This document shows, piece after piece, positions 22,461-43,700 of a stretch of 60,000 nt of DNA. The stretch is taken from the NCBI GenBank assembly GCA_029204225.1, contig CM055113.1, forward strand, positions 22,641,605 through 22,701,604, read 5' to 3'. Each line of letters opens with the position of its first letter. Position 1 is the first letter of the stretch. The DNA comes from Diphasiastrum complanatum (lineage: Eukaryota; Streptophyta; Lycopodiopsida; Lycopodiales; Lycopodiaceae). The notes under the pieces are model-generated. The model was not told where the DNA came from and searched no databases. It saw only the letters and a list, made by a program, of their open reading frames with translations. The translations under genes and the position numbers were made by a program.

Positions 22461-24663
22461 TGATGTACGGCAGTCTATCTTCAAAATAGAAGTCCTACCA
22501 TTGCCATACCAAAGATAACACTTGAGGAAGCATTCACAAAGAAGAAGCCAAAGGTGAACCACTTGCGAATCTTTGGATGTAAGGCCTTTGTACACATTCC
22601 TAAGGAAGAGAGACGTAAACTTGATGTAAAAGCTATCAAGTGTATATTCCTAGGATATGATGATTGTGTGAAGGGCTATAGATGTTTTGATCCAGTGGAA
22701 AACAAAATCCATGTAAGTCATGATGTTATCTTTGATGAATCCAAGATGTATGAAGACGAGGATGTTGAGAAGATAGACACGTCTAGTGGGAAAGATGGTA
22801 TAGTGAGGATACCTCCTGCTGATGATCCATTCATTGACCTTCCAAGTGATGAACATGAGGATACATCTCAAGATACTACTACTCAACCTCTAGAGACAGG
22901 TTGGAGAGGTAGAGACAAACCTTTTGGTGCAAGAAGGATTGAAGTTGCAGGTGACAAACACAAGGAGAAGGATGTACCGTGGGATACATTTTCACTAGGA
23001 AGCCGATCACCTGACAGGAAGCTCCCTAAATGGTTTGAGAGATTTTTGGAGAGCCGCGACATTGATTACTTTCCAGGATCATCTAGCTAGGGAGAGCTAC
23101 GAAGATCAACAAGAGAAGGTATGACGCAAATTATGCTCTCTTATCTAGCATTATTCAAAGCAAAGAACCTTCAACTTATGGTGAAACGAAGGATGATGAC
23201 ATTTGGGTCAAGGCCATGGGAGAGGAGATGGAGTCAATTGCTAAGCATAGCACATGGGACTTAGTAGAACCACCAGTTGGCAAGAAACCCATTGGTTGCA
23301 AATGGGTATACAGGACTAAGTATCATGCAGATGGAAGGGTAGCAAAGCACAAGGCAAGATTGGTGATCAAAGGGTATGCACAAAGTAAAGGCATTGACTA
23401 TGAGGAGACCTTTGCGCTAGTATGTAAGTGGAATACTCTATGTCTACTTGCTGCTTTAGCTTCACATTTTGGTTGGCCTTTGCATCAAATGGATGTGAAA
23501 TCTGTTTTTTTAGAAGAAGAAGTGTTCTTGGATCAACCTGAAGGCTTTGTAGCGAAGGGACAGGAAAATAAAGTATGTCGCTTGAAGAAAGTGCGTTATG
23601 GTCTTAAACAGGCACCACGTGCGTGGTATAGTAAGATTGATGCCTACTTTCGTTCAAAGGGGATGGTGAGAACACATTCTGATCCAAATCTATATGTCTT
23701 ATGCTTTGATGGTATGGTTGCTTTGATTGCTCTTTATGTTGATGACTTGATTATTACGGAAAATAATCAAAAAATGATAGACATGATCAAGAAAGACCTC
23801 ATGGAACAATTCGAGATGACAGAGCATTATTGCCTTGGAGTAGAGGTGTGGCAAAAAGGACACGAAGTGGGTTTAACACAGGTGAAGTATGTCAAAGAGT
23901 TGTTGCATAGTTTTAGGTTGCAGGATTGCAAACCAGTGAATATTCCTATTGAACCAGGTAAAAAGCTTTCTAAGCTTGATGAGTCACAGTCATTTGATGC
24001 TACGTTTTGTATAGGCAGTTAGTAGGGAGCTTGATTTACCTTACCATGACTAGACCAGATATATGCTATGTTGTTGGTATTGTAAGTTAGTTTATGGCAA
24101 CACCTACGGAAACACATTGGAAGGCAGCTAAGCGCATTTTGCGTTATGTAAAAGGCACTTCAGATTATGGCTTGATTTACAGGAAGCATGACAGTTTACC
24201 TGAGTTGTGTGGCTATGTGGATGCGGATTGGGGAGGTGACTATGATGATCGTAGATCCACCACATGGTATGTATTTCAGCTTTGTGGCAGTTGCTTTTCC
24301 TGGTCTAGTAAGAAACAAAGAACAATTGCTCTTTCCACCACAGAAGCAGAGTATAAGGCAATGTGTAGTGCAGCACAGGAAGCTATATGGTTGAGACAAA
24401 TCTTGGAAGAAGTTCGCATGAAGCAGAAAAATCTCTATAGCGACAGTCAGAGTGGCATTCAGCTAGCAAAGAATTCAGTGTTCCATGTGAGAACCAAACA
24501 CATTGAGATTCAGTATCACTTTATACGTGAGAGGCTGAGTCGTGAAATTCATATTGTTCATTGTAGTACAGAAGAACAACTAGCTGATATTTTCACTAAG
24601 CCACTTGTTGGAGAAAAGTTTGATAAGTTTAGATCAAAGCTTTCTGTACTTAAAGTTTGTTGA
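22461..24663 (+). pseudogene. Copia element B: integrase end, RT, RNase H
   Basis: Starts inside integrase: a CTAVYLQNRSPT-like segment and LRIFGCKAFVHIPKEERRK, then a linker to 23090. After a frame break near 23090-23110, RT runs from 23216: STWDLVEPPVGKKPIGCKWV, HKARLVIKGYAQ, QMDVKSVFLEEEVFLDQPEG, YGLKQAPRAWY, IALYVDDLIIT (YVDD intact). Another break at about 24010-24090 holds SLIYLTMTRPDICYVVG with an in-frame TAG. RNase H is complete: YVDADWGGDYDDRRSTT, ALSTTEAEYKAM, LYSDSQSGIQLAKN, HIEIQYHFIRE, LADIFTKPL. It is a different family from element A; the 5' half is gone. Confidence 0.93.
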
Positions 24664-24706
24664 TTGTAAAGCTATGCATATGACTGTATAAAAAGTAGAC
24701 TCTACT

Positions 24707-25015
24707 TTAAGGGAGAGGGTTAGAATTAAAGTAGAATCATTGTGTTACTGTACTGTGGGTCCTATCAGTTGATAAGGATCAGTTGGCCTCGCCACGAGGC
24801 AAGTCGACGGGACACACGTCACGCCAATGGCAATCTGGGTCATGCATGGGTTGCCTGAGTGAACAACTATATGTACAGTGTAATTTCATTTTGAGAAATA
24901 TAGTTGCTACGTGAGCTTGGTGTGGAGAGTGTTTTCTGTCTGTGTTACAGTGTAGCATGATCTGTGTTCCTGTTCGAAGAAAATTCTAAGTCTTATTCCC
25001 TCAGGTTTCTTGTCA
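24707..25015 (+). mobile_element. Polypurine tract and 3' LTR of copia B
   Basis: A purine tract (TTTAAGGGAGAGG, about 24706-24718) follows the stop of RNase H by about 45 bases. The next bases, GTTAGAATTAAAG, look like a common plant copia LTR start that has lost its first T. The right end is uncertain; no second copy exists in the window to define it. Confidence 0.6.
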
Positions 25016-31725
<6,710 letters not shown>

Positions 31726-34700
31726 TTACCTCCCCCTTGGGCGTTTCGAAGACCGGCTGCCTCTACTAGATCTACCAGTCTCAGACAACTCACTTCTACC
31801 CTGTTCCTGAGCTGTGAACCTCCCATCTCTGACTGCCACGTATTGCTTGGATATCAAACTTTGACTTTGTCCTCTCCCGTTGCTCATAGTTCTATTTACA
31901 GAGGGTGGAATGTCAGGACTTCCCCTCTGTGTATTGAGTTCTTGAAACCATGACCGCTGATCTTGCTGTGAATTTAACTTCTTTGAGGTTGTTAACACTG
32001 GCGAGGAGCTACTGTTGGGATCCAGAACACCTTCGAAGGAAAGCAGACAGGCAAGTGTATATACAGCTGCAGCAAGCATGGCTGGAAGATTTGAACGCGG
32101 CTTTGTGATCTGAATATACATGAAAATTTTAGGTGTGGAACACAAGAAAATGCAACAAATATTTGTTCAGTAATATAGATCCAGAAACAAGTAATACGTA
32201 TTCTTTTCTTACCAGCCACATCAAGTTGAATTCTCAACATTTCACTACACTTATCTTACTACATACAAACCTTGAATGCAAGTGCTGCCAGAAGCCTCTC
32301 TCTTAAGCAATACAGTTGAGCAGCTTCCACTGAGGTTGTCTGATACTTAAGCCATCGATCAAGTATGATTGCAATCCTCTTTTCAGGAGCAGCCATAATG
32401 TTGTTCCTCTTTTTGTGAGTTGGGTTTATTTCTTCCTCTTCACTGTCAGTCATCTCATCATCATCCACAAGCTCATCATCATCTGAGTCAGGATCCAAAG
32501 GCGCAACAACCAGCTCCGTGGACAAGACCAGTAAAGGGTGCGGATTCAGCAGAGTACAATTGCGTATGTAGACCCGTGAGTCACCCCGTGTTATCTCATC
32601 AAAGACTAGTAGACGTTGCTCAGAGCTCCCAAATTTGGAATCATAGTGAACAAGCCGAAAATTCGCTGAATGTTGATGAATGCGAACTTTCTCACCCCTA
32701 GCTGTTTGAACAACAGCTTTTTGCCCATTTGGAAGAGGAGGCAGAAGTCTACCAACCATTGGGTACATTCCAGCAGCAACAATTGCCCGAACAATACCAG
32801 GATCGCGTGCATTTCTGCTGCAAGGATGCTGACCCTTTGGTACAAAACCTCTTTGTGCAAGCTCATTTTGCAATTGCCGCCGCATGCCATCAAGCATCAC
32901 CATAATTCCTGGCGATATGAAGTGTTGAGAGCAAAAGCGGTTTTCTTGACCTCTTGATTTTGCTGCTTCCCATCCATCAAAAGCAGCCACAACAGCTAAG
33001 TGATCACTATAACCACCATAGGCTTCTGCAAGTTTCTGCCTTGCAGAGAAAGCATCCTTCTTCTGTCGAGGATCTGTAGGCAGAACAAAAGGTTCACGGT
33101 AACCTGCAGCACAAGCAATTGTTAAAGCAGGATCCAGACAGTTCAACAAAATTGCCAACAGTAGCATTTTGCTTGTTGCTGGATGTACAGGTAATGAACC
33201 AAGCTGCTCCCCAAGTTTGGTCACTTTTTCATCTTCTGTAAGAGCCCCGATGTCTTGAAGCAAAGTCACTGCATTTTTAATGGATAAATCAAGTGGAGGA
33301 TCCACTGCTTTACTAAGAAAATCTTTTATCCTCCCGTCTGGCTGCAACAGCTTCACCTGGATGTCATCAGAAAAACTGTATGAGATCTGTAATTTTTGAG
33401 ATTTCATCCCCTCTGATATGAGCTTTTCTGGTGATTGTAGATCACATGAATTGATTTACCCTAAATGCAGAGCACTCCAACAAAAAGCAGCAAGTTTGCA
33501 TGAATTGTGGATCATGTAAGAAACTTACCTTCAAGCACAATTCTTCAAGAGGAGTTCTTTTCATCTCAGGCAATTGATATTCTGGCAAAGCAGCTTCCCG
33601 AACTTTGGAAAAGAGATGATAACAAACTCCTGGCAAACATCTACCAGCACGCCCTTCACGTTGTTTTGCACTTGCCTTAGAAACCCATGAAGTCTGCAAT
33701 GTCGATACATTGGTATATGGATCATAACTTTTCTCCTTTATTCGTCCACTATCAATAACACATACAACATCATCAATGGTGATGGCTGTTTCTGCAATAT
33801 TAGTTGCTAGTATAACTTTTCGAACACCTGAAGGTGGACGCTTGAAGACTTTTTTCTGCTCTGCAGAAGGAACCATGGAGTGCAAGGGTAGTAGCAGAAA
33901 TTTGGAGCTATTGCTGAATAAACTTGAAGCCAATAACCTTTCCCTACACTGCATGATATCCTCCCATCCCGGAAAGAATATTAAGATAGCTCCATTTTCC
34001 TGTTCACTCCTGTCTGAAGTAGTACAGATTTTGACAAGCAGACTCTCAATCAATGACATGTCAACCTCTTCTTGATCTGATTGTTTGTGGTACATGTCAA
34101 GCAACTCCGTTTCCTCGGATGATTGTGATTTCCTAATCTGCTTCTCATAACATTGGATAAGCTCTGCAATTTTTTCTTGTTTGTACTTCAGAGCCCAGTC
34201 AAGGGCCGTGCTCCCATCCTTTGCTACAATTGAAGAATTAGCACCGAGTGAGAGGATTGTTGAAACGTCGTCTACTCTTCCTTTACCAGCAGCAATCATT
34301 AAAGCAGTGGCACCTGTTAAGGAATGCTGGTAGTTTAGTCCAGCATCGGGGCTCTCTGTTATCATATCCATAAGGAGCTCAAATTCATTATTTAACCAAG
34401 CAAAGCTTAATGCTTCATCCATAGCATCAGCGTCTTCCTTATTTAGACAAGATTCTCCTCTTCTTGCATCATGCAAAACACCATCATTATTGTTCTTTCT
34501 GAACTCTGTTAATGCAAGCACATCTTCCAAGTAGTGTACATGTACCTGAAGTAAAGAAAAACTGATAAGTGTTCAAGACATGCATAGAGTGTTCATGAGG
34601 TTTTCACCTATGTTTCCCCCAAAAATATAAACCACGAGAATTCCGTGACACTTGCAAACATTATAGAAGAGTTAACAAGCTTGAAATGCAAACAATCACC

Positions 34701-37700
34701 AAGCAAGATCCACAAGATTGTTAAACGAAAAATTGATCAGCTCAATGTAAGCAAAAAGATCCATGAACAGGGTACAAACAAGCTTAAAGTGTTCTTGTCC
34801 AAATATGAAACCTGTATCAGGCAAATGTCTTACTGGATAAGTAAATCCGGGAACACGCAAAACAGGACAACCATTGAAATATGCTGAGAACCTTTCCGCA
34901 TCAAGAGTAGCACTCATGAGAACCTGTTGGGTGGATAATTATAACCAAAAAATGGAAATATAAACCTCCCTTACTACATTTCAGGAAAAGGCTAGCAAAT
35001 TTCTTTATTTGGCAGGAATAAAAATTTCTTCCATATGCCTGTTAGCTTTAACTTCTTTAAGACACATGAAACTTAATCTGAAAGAAAGACAAGAAAGTAT
35101 AATAAGCACTTCAAATATGCCTTTAAAACAAAAGTAACAAAGCTCACCACACGCAGGTCAGGTGATGTATTTAGCAAATCCCTGCAACCAAGGGAGCATG
35201 TTGAGAAAGAACAATGCATGAAATATTGAAAGAAAATAAAGTTCTAGAATCAAAACATTATGTAAAAAATATTTACTTGAGAATAACGAGGAGGAAATCT
35301 GCATTGCAATCACGTTCGTGAATCTCGTCCTGTAAAAGGACACGCAAAGTGAATAAAGATTAACATACCCACAAAGCTGAAACTTCCAAAGCAAAAACTA
35401 CAAAACGGTAACCAATAGAGAACAATCTCAAATTCTTCCACTTTAAGCATTAAGCAAAATTATTGAGATTTTACCCGATGCATACAAGTAATGTCCTGAA
35501 TTTGGACAATCTATCTGCAAGCTAGACCACATGCATCTCAACCATAGCAAGCCTTACTCCCTTCTTGGAAAGCACTTCACTGATTATGGAGCCTTTTGTA
35601 TCCCCAGTACAATTGATATTCGTCCTAAGCTCGTAAGCAATGCACGTTCTTCTCCCAGTAAAGGCCACGTTAGGTATCACCATCCCTTGCACATCTCAAA
35701 CACTAATATGGCCCAATATGAAGTCTGAATTGCACAATTAATCCACTCAACCTCCTTTTGTGCCTCCAATAAGTATTCTAAGGTTAAGACACCAAGACCT
35801 CAGTGGCTAGTCAACAAAGGATGAGAATATTCATGAATTCTATTATGGGACTTCTTTGGACGGAGTGAGGGGTATGACAATTTTTGGTGGTGGTTGAAAG
35901 GTTCTCAAAGCAAGATCACTATGTACTACTTTGAAGCACCATCACAACACAGCAGTGTGCACGGCTGTCTTGTCAAAGTTTTCAAGCTACATGGTCTCCA
36001 TCACTCGATTCTCACTGATAGGGTACCGCTTCCACCAAAGGATAGCTATATCACTATGTCTACTTTGCTTTCAAATGCTCAAGAGACCATCACCCACACA
36101 GAGAGACGTCTGCAGGGAATCCCAACACAAACTGTAACCTTGCTAGCAATAAATCCATGTCATGTGCACTTGATAACAAATCTATAAATTCCTAGGGATA
36201 TTCAATTAACCTTGTGTCACATCTGATAAGTGATACGCTACAATAAATAGAGGATATCAGCCACAACAAAAGCATATGCATCCCGGAAATCCCACCACGT
36301 GGTTGGCTTTAGCTAAAGATCCCTAGACCAAGATTTATTTTTCCCTTAAAGCAAATGAGTGAATACAAAATCTATTTCTCATCTGGTATATCCTCCACGA
36401 TAGAATACCTGATCCAAGAATTCAACAAATTCTTGACCACCTTCAGCCTCTAGAGGACCTTGTGAAACATTTGGGACAGAAATTAAGATTCATAGTGCCC
36501 ACTGTATATATTTGATTCAGCGACTAATAAATATGGCTATTTATCTTCAAGTGCAAATCCGCAATAATCTAATGCAACTGTTGTAGCATCTAGCCCAATC
36601 CTTGATTCAAGGGAAAGGCCATTCGCAAGACCTCATTCAGTCCCACTCAATAGATGCTATCTCAGGGACACTTCACCGTTGGCTGATGTGCAAGTTGCTG
36701 GTGCAACTAAGTGAAAAAGGAACATTGCCTCCTCCTCCACTATCGAAACTTTCTCGTTCCATGTAGGTGCGTCGATGCCGCCAAACCGTCTTAAGGTCTT
36801 TCCTCTACTATTAGGACCCCATACCAACCAATCATTAGTAAATACGTCTGCTAACTCATAATGAATAAACAAGGGCCAAACCATATGCTAATGTTATGCT
36901 GTAGTGAATGAATGAACTCCAGCCTATTTGTAGCTGTTGCAGGCCACAAATTAAAAGATCTAAAAACTGGGGTGGCATCTTGAATCTTAGCCATCCAATA
37001 TATTAATGGTCTAGATTCACTAAATTGGCAATTATCCACTAATATTGCAAATTATATGAAATAAGCAATAAAGGAATGTCATTTGGACCAACTTGGCCCC
37101 TTCCATAAAGATTCCACGCATGTGAGGCCACATTTTGACTTCTAGTCAAGCTATTGGAAAGGCCTCCAAGTTGGCCTCAAGTTGAAATTTGCTTATAAGT
37201 GTGGCAGGATCTTTAGGAAAGGAATAATACCCCTACCACATGGGATGCATTCTAGAATGCTTTCAAGGCGATGTTCCTTAGTCTATAAAATAGGGAACCA
37301 CGACCCAACAAGGTGCCAAAGATAAGCCTACAACTCTCCATCTTCCTCAATAAGCCGCTAGCAATATCTAGAAAATCTCATAGCCACATAAATATAATAA
37401 TCATGCAGACATCTGCATAGAACTGAAGAAAATAACATAACACCCAAGATTATGAGTAAAGGGATTTCTGTGAATAGAATGTCAAACTGAAGTTGCAATA
37501 TCAACTAACAGAAGATGGAAGTCACAGGGTGGCAGATAACAGGGACATCCATTGCGGAAAATGGTGACAAAAACTGAGCAGTGAGTGTGAAATACACGTA
37601 GGAACAACAACAGGAAGGCAACAAAAAAACTTTTCATCTTTGAATGCAGAAAAAGAAATGAACATGAAGTCAAATATTTAGGCTCAATCATGGAAGATGA

Positions 37701-40700
37701 ATAGTACCCATGGAGGAAAATGCAAAAACCAAACGATGACACAAGTATAAACGGTGCAAGTGACAATGAAAGGTAAAAAATCTAAAAAAAAATGGGAAAA
37801 CAAAAATGGGAAGTACGAAATAAAAGACTTGTAGCTCTAGTAGTAACGAAGACTGGTGGAGACTGAGGAGATAATTTTAAAATAGAGAGACTCTAAACTA
37901 CATCGGAGATGTACTTGTAACTCATAAACATGTCTTCAAAACGATGAAACTCTACATCTTCTTACATGGTTAAACCTCTCGGCGTGATTGGCATGAAAAA
38001 AAAAAAATTTGAACAATATCTTTATCTATGACATATAATCGACAGGATGTACAATGTACAGTGTAGAAGTAACAAGCTCCAGTAGGAAACACACTGGAGG
38101 ATCTGAGATTGAAAAAGATAAGCAAACTGAATGAAATCCAGTATCAGAAAACTCTAAAGAAGGTGGATCTTTGTATTTCAAATGAGCTGTAAAAGAGATT
38201 TTGCAACACCCTACTGTAAGTAAAACATTGTTGAATTCTTTAATCATCTTTTGAAAAGGGCAAAAAATAACCCATCTGACGAAATAGAAAAAATTGGAAA
38301 CTTAATAAATATAGCTTCTAATAAGCCAAATATAAAGCGCATCAGAAGTGGTCTACTGAAGAAAAAAGATGTTATCTCCTGAAACGTACAAAAAAAATCA
38401 GGAAACAGGTAAGACCTATAAATTGAAAACACTAGGTGCCCTACTTTATGAAAACTGATTTGAACAAATCTTCACATCGCCTTTAGTGGTTGAGAAGAGG
38501 AAGCAAAAGATCACCAAACAGAAAACTGGAAGGAAAAAATGAAAATTTGGAATCTCTTCCAAACTTGATAAACTGAATCCCGAAATCATAGCGTAAATAC
38601 ATCTGTGATGCCTAAAAATGATAGGACTTACTGCCACTATCCTCCAATATTGTTCTGATACCAGGGTATGAGCAAATGAACACAACACAAATAGAGACAC
38701 AACTGCAAAATAAGAACAATCTGATGTCAAACAGTATTGAAAAACAATCTGTGAGTATACAGAATGATTCCTTTCAAGTTCGATGTGATTTAGATTGGTG
38801 CTAAACTGATCTCAAGTTAAAGTCTTCCTGAAGAGTAGCCCTCAATCAGTCAGCCAATTATAATGCAAAATTGCCTATCTATGATAATTGAAGATCCTGA
38901 CTAACGCTATGGGATTTTGCAGCCTACCAATAGGACCCAATGATTACCAATAATCAAATAATGTCTAATGAACACCAAATACTAAATGGTGGGCTAAAAT
39001 GCACACCAGGGTGCATGGTTGGATAGCACCATCATATGTACTTGCTTTATTATAATCAGAATTTCAGATTCATGTTCATTGTTTCTTGTCTACACTAAAT
39101 TCCATTGTCAATTATAATAGGATTAATGCACCTAAACTGGACCATCCTGCACCCGAAACAGTCGGCAAACTACACAGTCATAATGCTCTCAATCAGAGCT
39201 TTCATCTGATACCCATATTGCCTAAAAAAATTTCAAAAAAAAAAAACGATTCTGGGAATCGCGATTCTGACCGCGATTCTGAATCGTGGTGCAACTATGA
39301 AGTGAACATGAAGTTTTTTTCAGCTTAGTTGAAAAAGATACTAACTCACACTTGGATACATATCTCCCAATGTCCTAATCAATTCGTTGTTTGTCTTCAT
39401 CTAATTTCAATTTGAGTGAATGCACGATTAAAGTAATCGGTTTGCATTCATGGACCCATTCATGATCTTTCCACAATAATAGACTCAGTTTGTGCAAGTA
39501 TCAATAACAATATCTAATTGACTAGTTCAAAGCTTCTAATGAAAATGCAAAATCCCATGGTTTCATCTTAAAGGTGAGTTGAGTGCCTAATCTGAACTGT
39601 TAATCCACATCTTGTTACACGAAACCATACCACAATGACATGAGTTGCATCAAGGCCGGTGAGTTCATCCTCCAAATTTTCTGAACTGCCCTGACGCTCA
39701 GACCGTTTTGAATGATACCGTGCCATAACAAGCTTTCTTAATAAAACTCCATTTGTACAAAACATCAATGAAGAATGCGGACCTCCTTTGGACTCCAAGC
39801 GAATCTGCATAAAGACAGACAGCCCACAGTTTCACTGATTATGACACCCCAACTTAATCAGTAAAGGCAATTGAAAAGTAAAATAAAACCTGCATCTATT
39901 ATTGTATCTGTAACCACATACACTGCAAGGAAGCACTTGGTATTAGACTCAAAGCCACAATTTCTTTCTCCAATTCTTGGCAAATTGAAACTTTAATGGA
40001 CTAAAACAACTAAGGAGTTAATTGTCAAATATATCATTACGTCAATTCGTCCAAAGCAAGTGGAAAGGGTGGGCCATCAATGACAAAGACGTGGACATGT
40101 ATTGAAAGCTAGACAAGGATCAAAGATCCACTACATAGCATACGATTGAAGTGAAGGCAAAATCTACCAAAATGCTAACACTACTACAAAATTGAGCACT
40201 ACTTTAGCAGTTCACTTCATATGGGACTTGAGGTAGCTCTCTCTTATAGTGAATAGACTGTTTAAGTACAGGTTATACTCAACATCCCTATCCTTGCACT
40301 TTTTCTCGTACTCAAAGAAGAGGTATTGAGCATACTCTTTCGATAGCACATCTACTATCATTTGCTATGTAGATAACTCCTCCACATCCATCATATGAAG
40401 TCAAATGAATATGACTACTTGCACCACTACTTATCCACCATGGATCTAAATCATCAATGCAAGATACCAGACGAGTGGTTACTTGGACTGAAGAGTTGAA
40501 TCAAACTTTTGAAACGTCTACAACTCCAATACTACACATAGTCGATCCTACCAAGCCATATGTGCTTGAAACGGACTAGCGACTTTGTTGTAGGGGCCAT
40601 CCTATATCAAGATGACAAACCAGATGCTTTTGAAAGCAAAAAGTTGGATCCTACTCAACGGTAATATTCCACCTACGATAAGGAACTTTTTGTCGTCTAC

Positions 40701-43700
40701 CAAAATGATAACACTAATACAAAACTTAGCGCTACTCTAGCATTTCACCTGATATGGGGCTCAAGATACCTCTCTTTTATAGTGTGAGTGTAGGTCTACC
40801 TTAGGCCATCACCTCCCAAATATCTCTCAATCATCTACTAAAACCATTCCCTTGATTTGAGGCACCTCTTGACTTTGCCACATGTCAATTTCTACATGAG
40901 ACACCCCTTGACTCTTGGTAAACATAAAGAGAAACTTGAAAAGATGGCTTTGGGCCTTTACAAATGATTACTTTAGACCCAATTCTAAGTTAGCATTTAC
41001 TTTTTCACATACTACTTCATCATAAAAGTACACATGGATCTACGTGTTGACATGTTTTCATAGCACATTTTGTTTCTCCATTGCAACATCTATTGTAGTC
41101 ACTCTTGCAAATTTCCCAACAGTGGTGGCAATGTCTTCTAACTAAGACAATTCATACCATCAAATGTATGCTTTTACTATGTGCCAAAAGAGTACTTTCC
41201 CATGCACACCATGTTTGACACATTCTAGCACATCTTATGGGAGGGGACATGCCACTGCACACCGAGCCCACAATGTATCTCAAGATCTGAAGATAAAAAC
41301 GATATGGAAACCATATATGTTACGTGTACAAGGTAATCCACTAGTTTATGGGACAATAAACACCCCATTCACTCACTTGGGAGGAGCATTGTGCATTACT
41401 TTAGGACAAGGTCTAGAAATCTAAGTTTGCAAGCCATAAGTTCCCCACAATGCTAGAGCTCGATTCAAGTTCTTGCTAAGTATATACCCCTTGGCCCAAC
41501 AAACTTAAATAAAAGTTGCGTGTGCCCAATGCCTTGAGCTGCTATAATAACAATGACATGTCTTAGCATGTTTGGTGGGACACAACATATCTCAAGATCT
41601 GAAAATATTGGCCATATGGAATATTACAACTTACATGTTATATATACATGGACGTCCACCAGCACATTGGGTAATTCACATCCCATGCATTCTTTAGGAG
41701 AGGACCGTTGCATGCTACCTTGAGAACAAAGCCATAGAAATCCAAGTGTGTAAGCCAAAACAATCATCAATGTGTACTCAAGTTTATGTTGTTCTATCAA
41801 CAACTCTCATATGATACAGGGAGACTTAGTTGAGTTCATTGTTCTTTATTGATAACATTATTACCTTATACGCTTTAGACATGTATGACCACTTTGCATC
41901 ACCTGGATCTATTTCTTGGTATTGATGTATGGTCTATAAGAGTGCACCTTGTCAACTTATGTTTCAATGGGGATCAATCAAAATCAACCAATTCGAATCA
42001 ACCTAATAAAAAACAAAATATAGAGTGGGTAGATTATGATGTTGGATTAATATTTTGTCAGATTAGGATGGAGGGAGTGTTTAGGATAACGTAGGAGGAC
42101 TAGAGTTTAGGGAGAATAGAATGGTGAGGAGGATTGTCACGCCCACGTTCCGACTAATCTCGGATTATTATCCCATAAGGAGGTCAGCAGGCCTACCTCG
42201 ACTTATAAATTAATTATGATTATGAGGGGTCCTCATGGATTTAAGGTCATAATTAATGGTTTGGAGGCCTAAAACTCAAGATGGTGGATTTGTATGGGTC
42301 TAACAATGACTCATAGGAGAAGTGGATGAGGTGGCCCAGTTAGGGCTACTGATGTGTCCAGTGAGGTGTCACGGTGCACTAGCGGTGCATGAGCCTTGGA
42401 GGGTATAACTATACCCATAGGGCCCTCACTAGTGTAGGCTTGATCTTGGTGTTGGTAGCTACATGTTGCTGGTGTGATTCCTCTCTCCTATTGAGTGTTC
42501 TAGATTCACATAGTGCTAATTTCTAGATAATAATTGTTTCATATTCAAATTCGAGAGATTAAAAATCAGGATTTAGGAGTCACTGGTCAGCGGCCAGGAC
42601 ACAGACAACTATAATAGCATCAGTACATTGTACTTTGCACCCTAAATAAACAAGCAGTTCTTCATATGCCTATTAACCCAACAGATTCACTAAACCTAAA
42701 TCCATCATTTCTTTAAAACCTTCAAACCGATTCTTCGATTCATTCACCCAAAAGCCAATCAGGTTCAAATCGGACCTCGGACCAAAAAGCATTACTGGTG
42801 GGCAATATGCACCTGTACAAATAGAAAGAATAAGCACAAACTAGCTAGTTGCAACTTAGGTCATAGTTGGAAATATTTGTAAGGTTATGAAGCTGCTTGT
42901 AGGTGAACCTTTTGAGTTTCAAGGTTTAAGAACAGAATTTTTCACAACAGCATTGCTACCAATTGAAGAACTGTAGAGTAAATCCAACTAACTGAATAGA
43001 GGTTACAATCAGTTTGGATTTGGTTACATATTCTAGTAACATAGAACAATCACAAGCAGCTTTTTTTTAATCCGGAATTAGAGTAGTGAGATTGTCTTTG
43101 CAAGGGACTTGGTGAAAACATAACCGAATTGGGTGTACATACTCCTGAGAGCAAAATTTCATTTCTATCAGAGATTTTTGAAAACCTTCTACTAGAAAGA
43201 TCTCATTACAATTTAACATAAGATGCATGAAACTCCTAGCAGACTAGCACTCATCATTGCATGCCCTAACACAAATGTACATGTTTGGCGCAAGAAATTC
43301 ACAATGGCAAAAACTTCCTATCACATCAAAAGCACCATGCATGTCTTGAGCTTCGAGTGAGAAATCAGAGCGACAATTTCATACCTGGTAGCCTACAGTT
43401 TCACCTATAGGTTCTCCACGTTCTGTTGCAATTCGTTCAGCCACTGCAACATTTTCATTAACAACATACCACTTCTTACTGACCTGTATGGGATCATCTT
43501 CAAGAATACTCAAAATCCAACACATTCGAAACAGAGAGAAAAAATGTGTTTCACAAGATCATGTAATACACTTCAGATCATCGGGTTCATCCTATCCACA
43601 GTTAAGATTCAGAAGCAAAGCAGGAAAACACTCTGGAAAAAAGAATCTGTAGGTCACAAGTAACACAGTTAACTTCAGAAGTCTCAGTGTCAAAAATTTA

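Noticed and set aside
32420-34075. Plus-strand frames of 93-99 codons opposite the helicase exons
   Set aside because: They are antisense shadows of well-supported coding exons 12 and 13.
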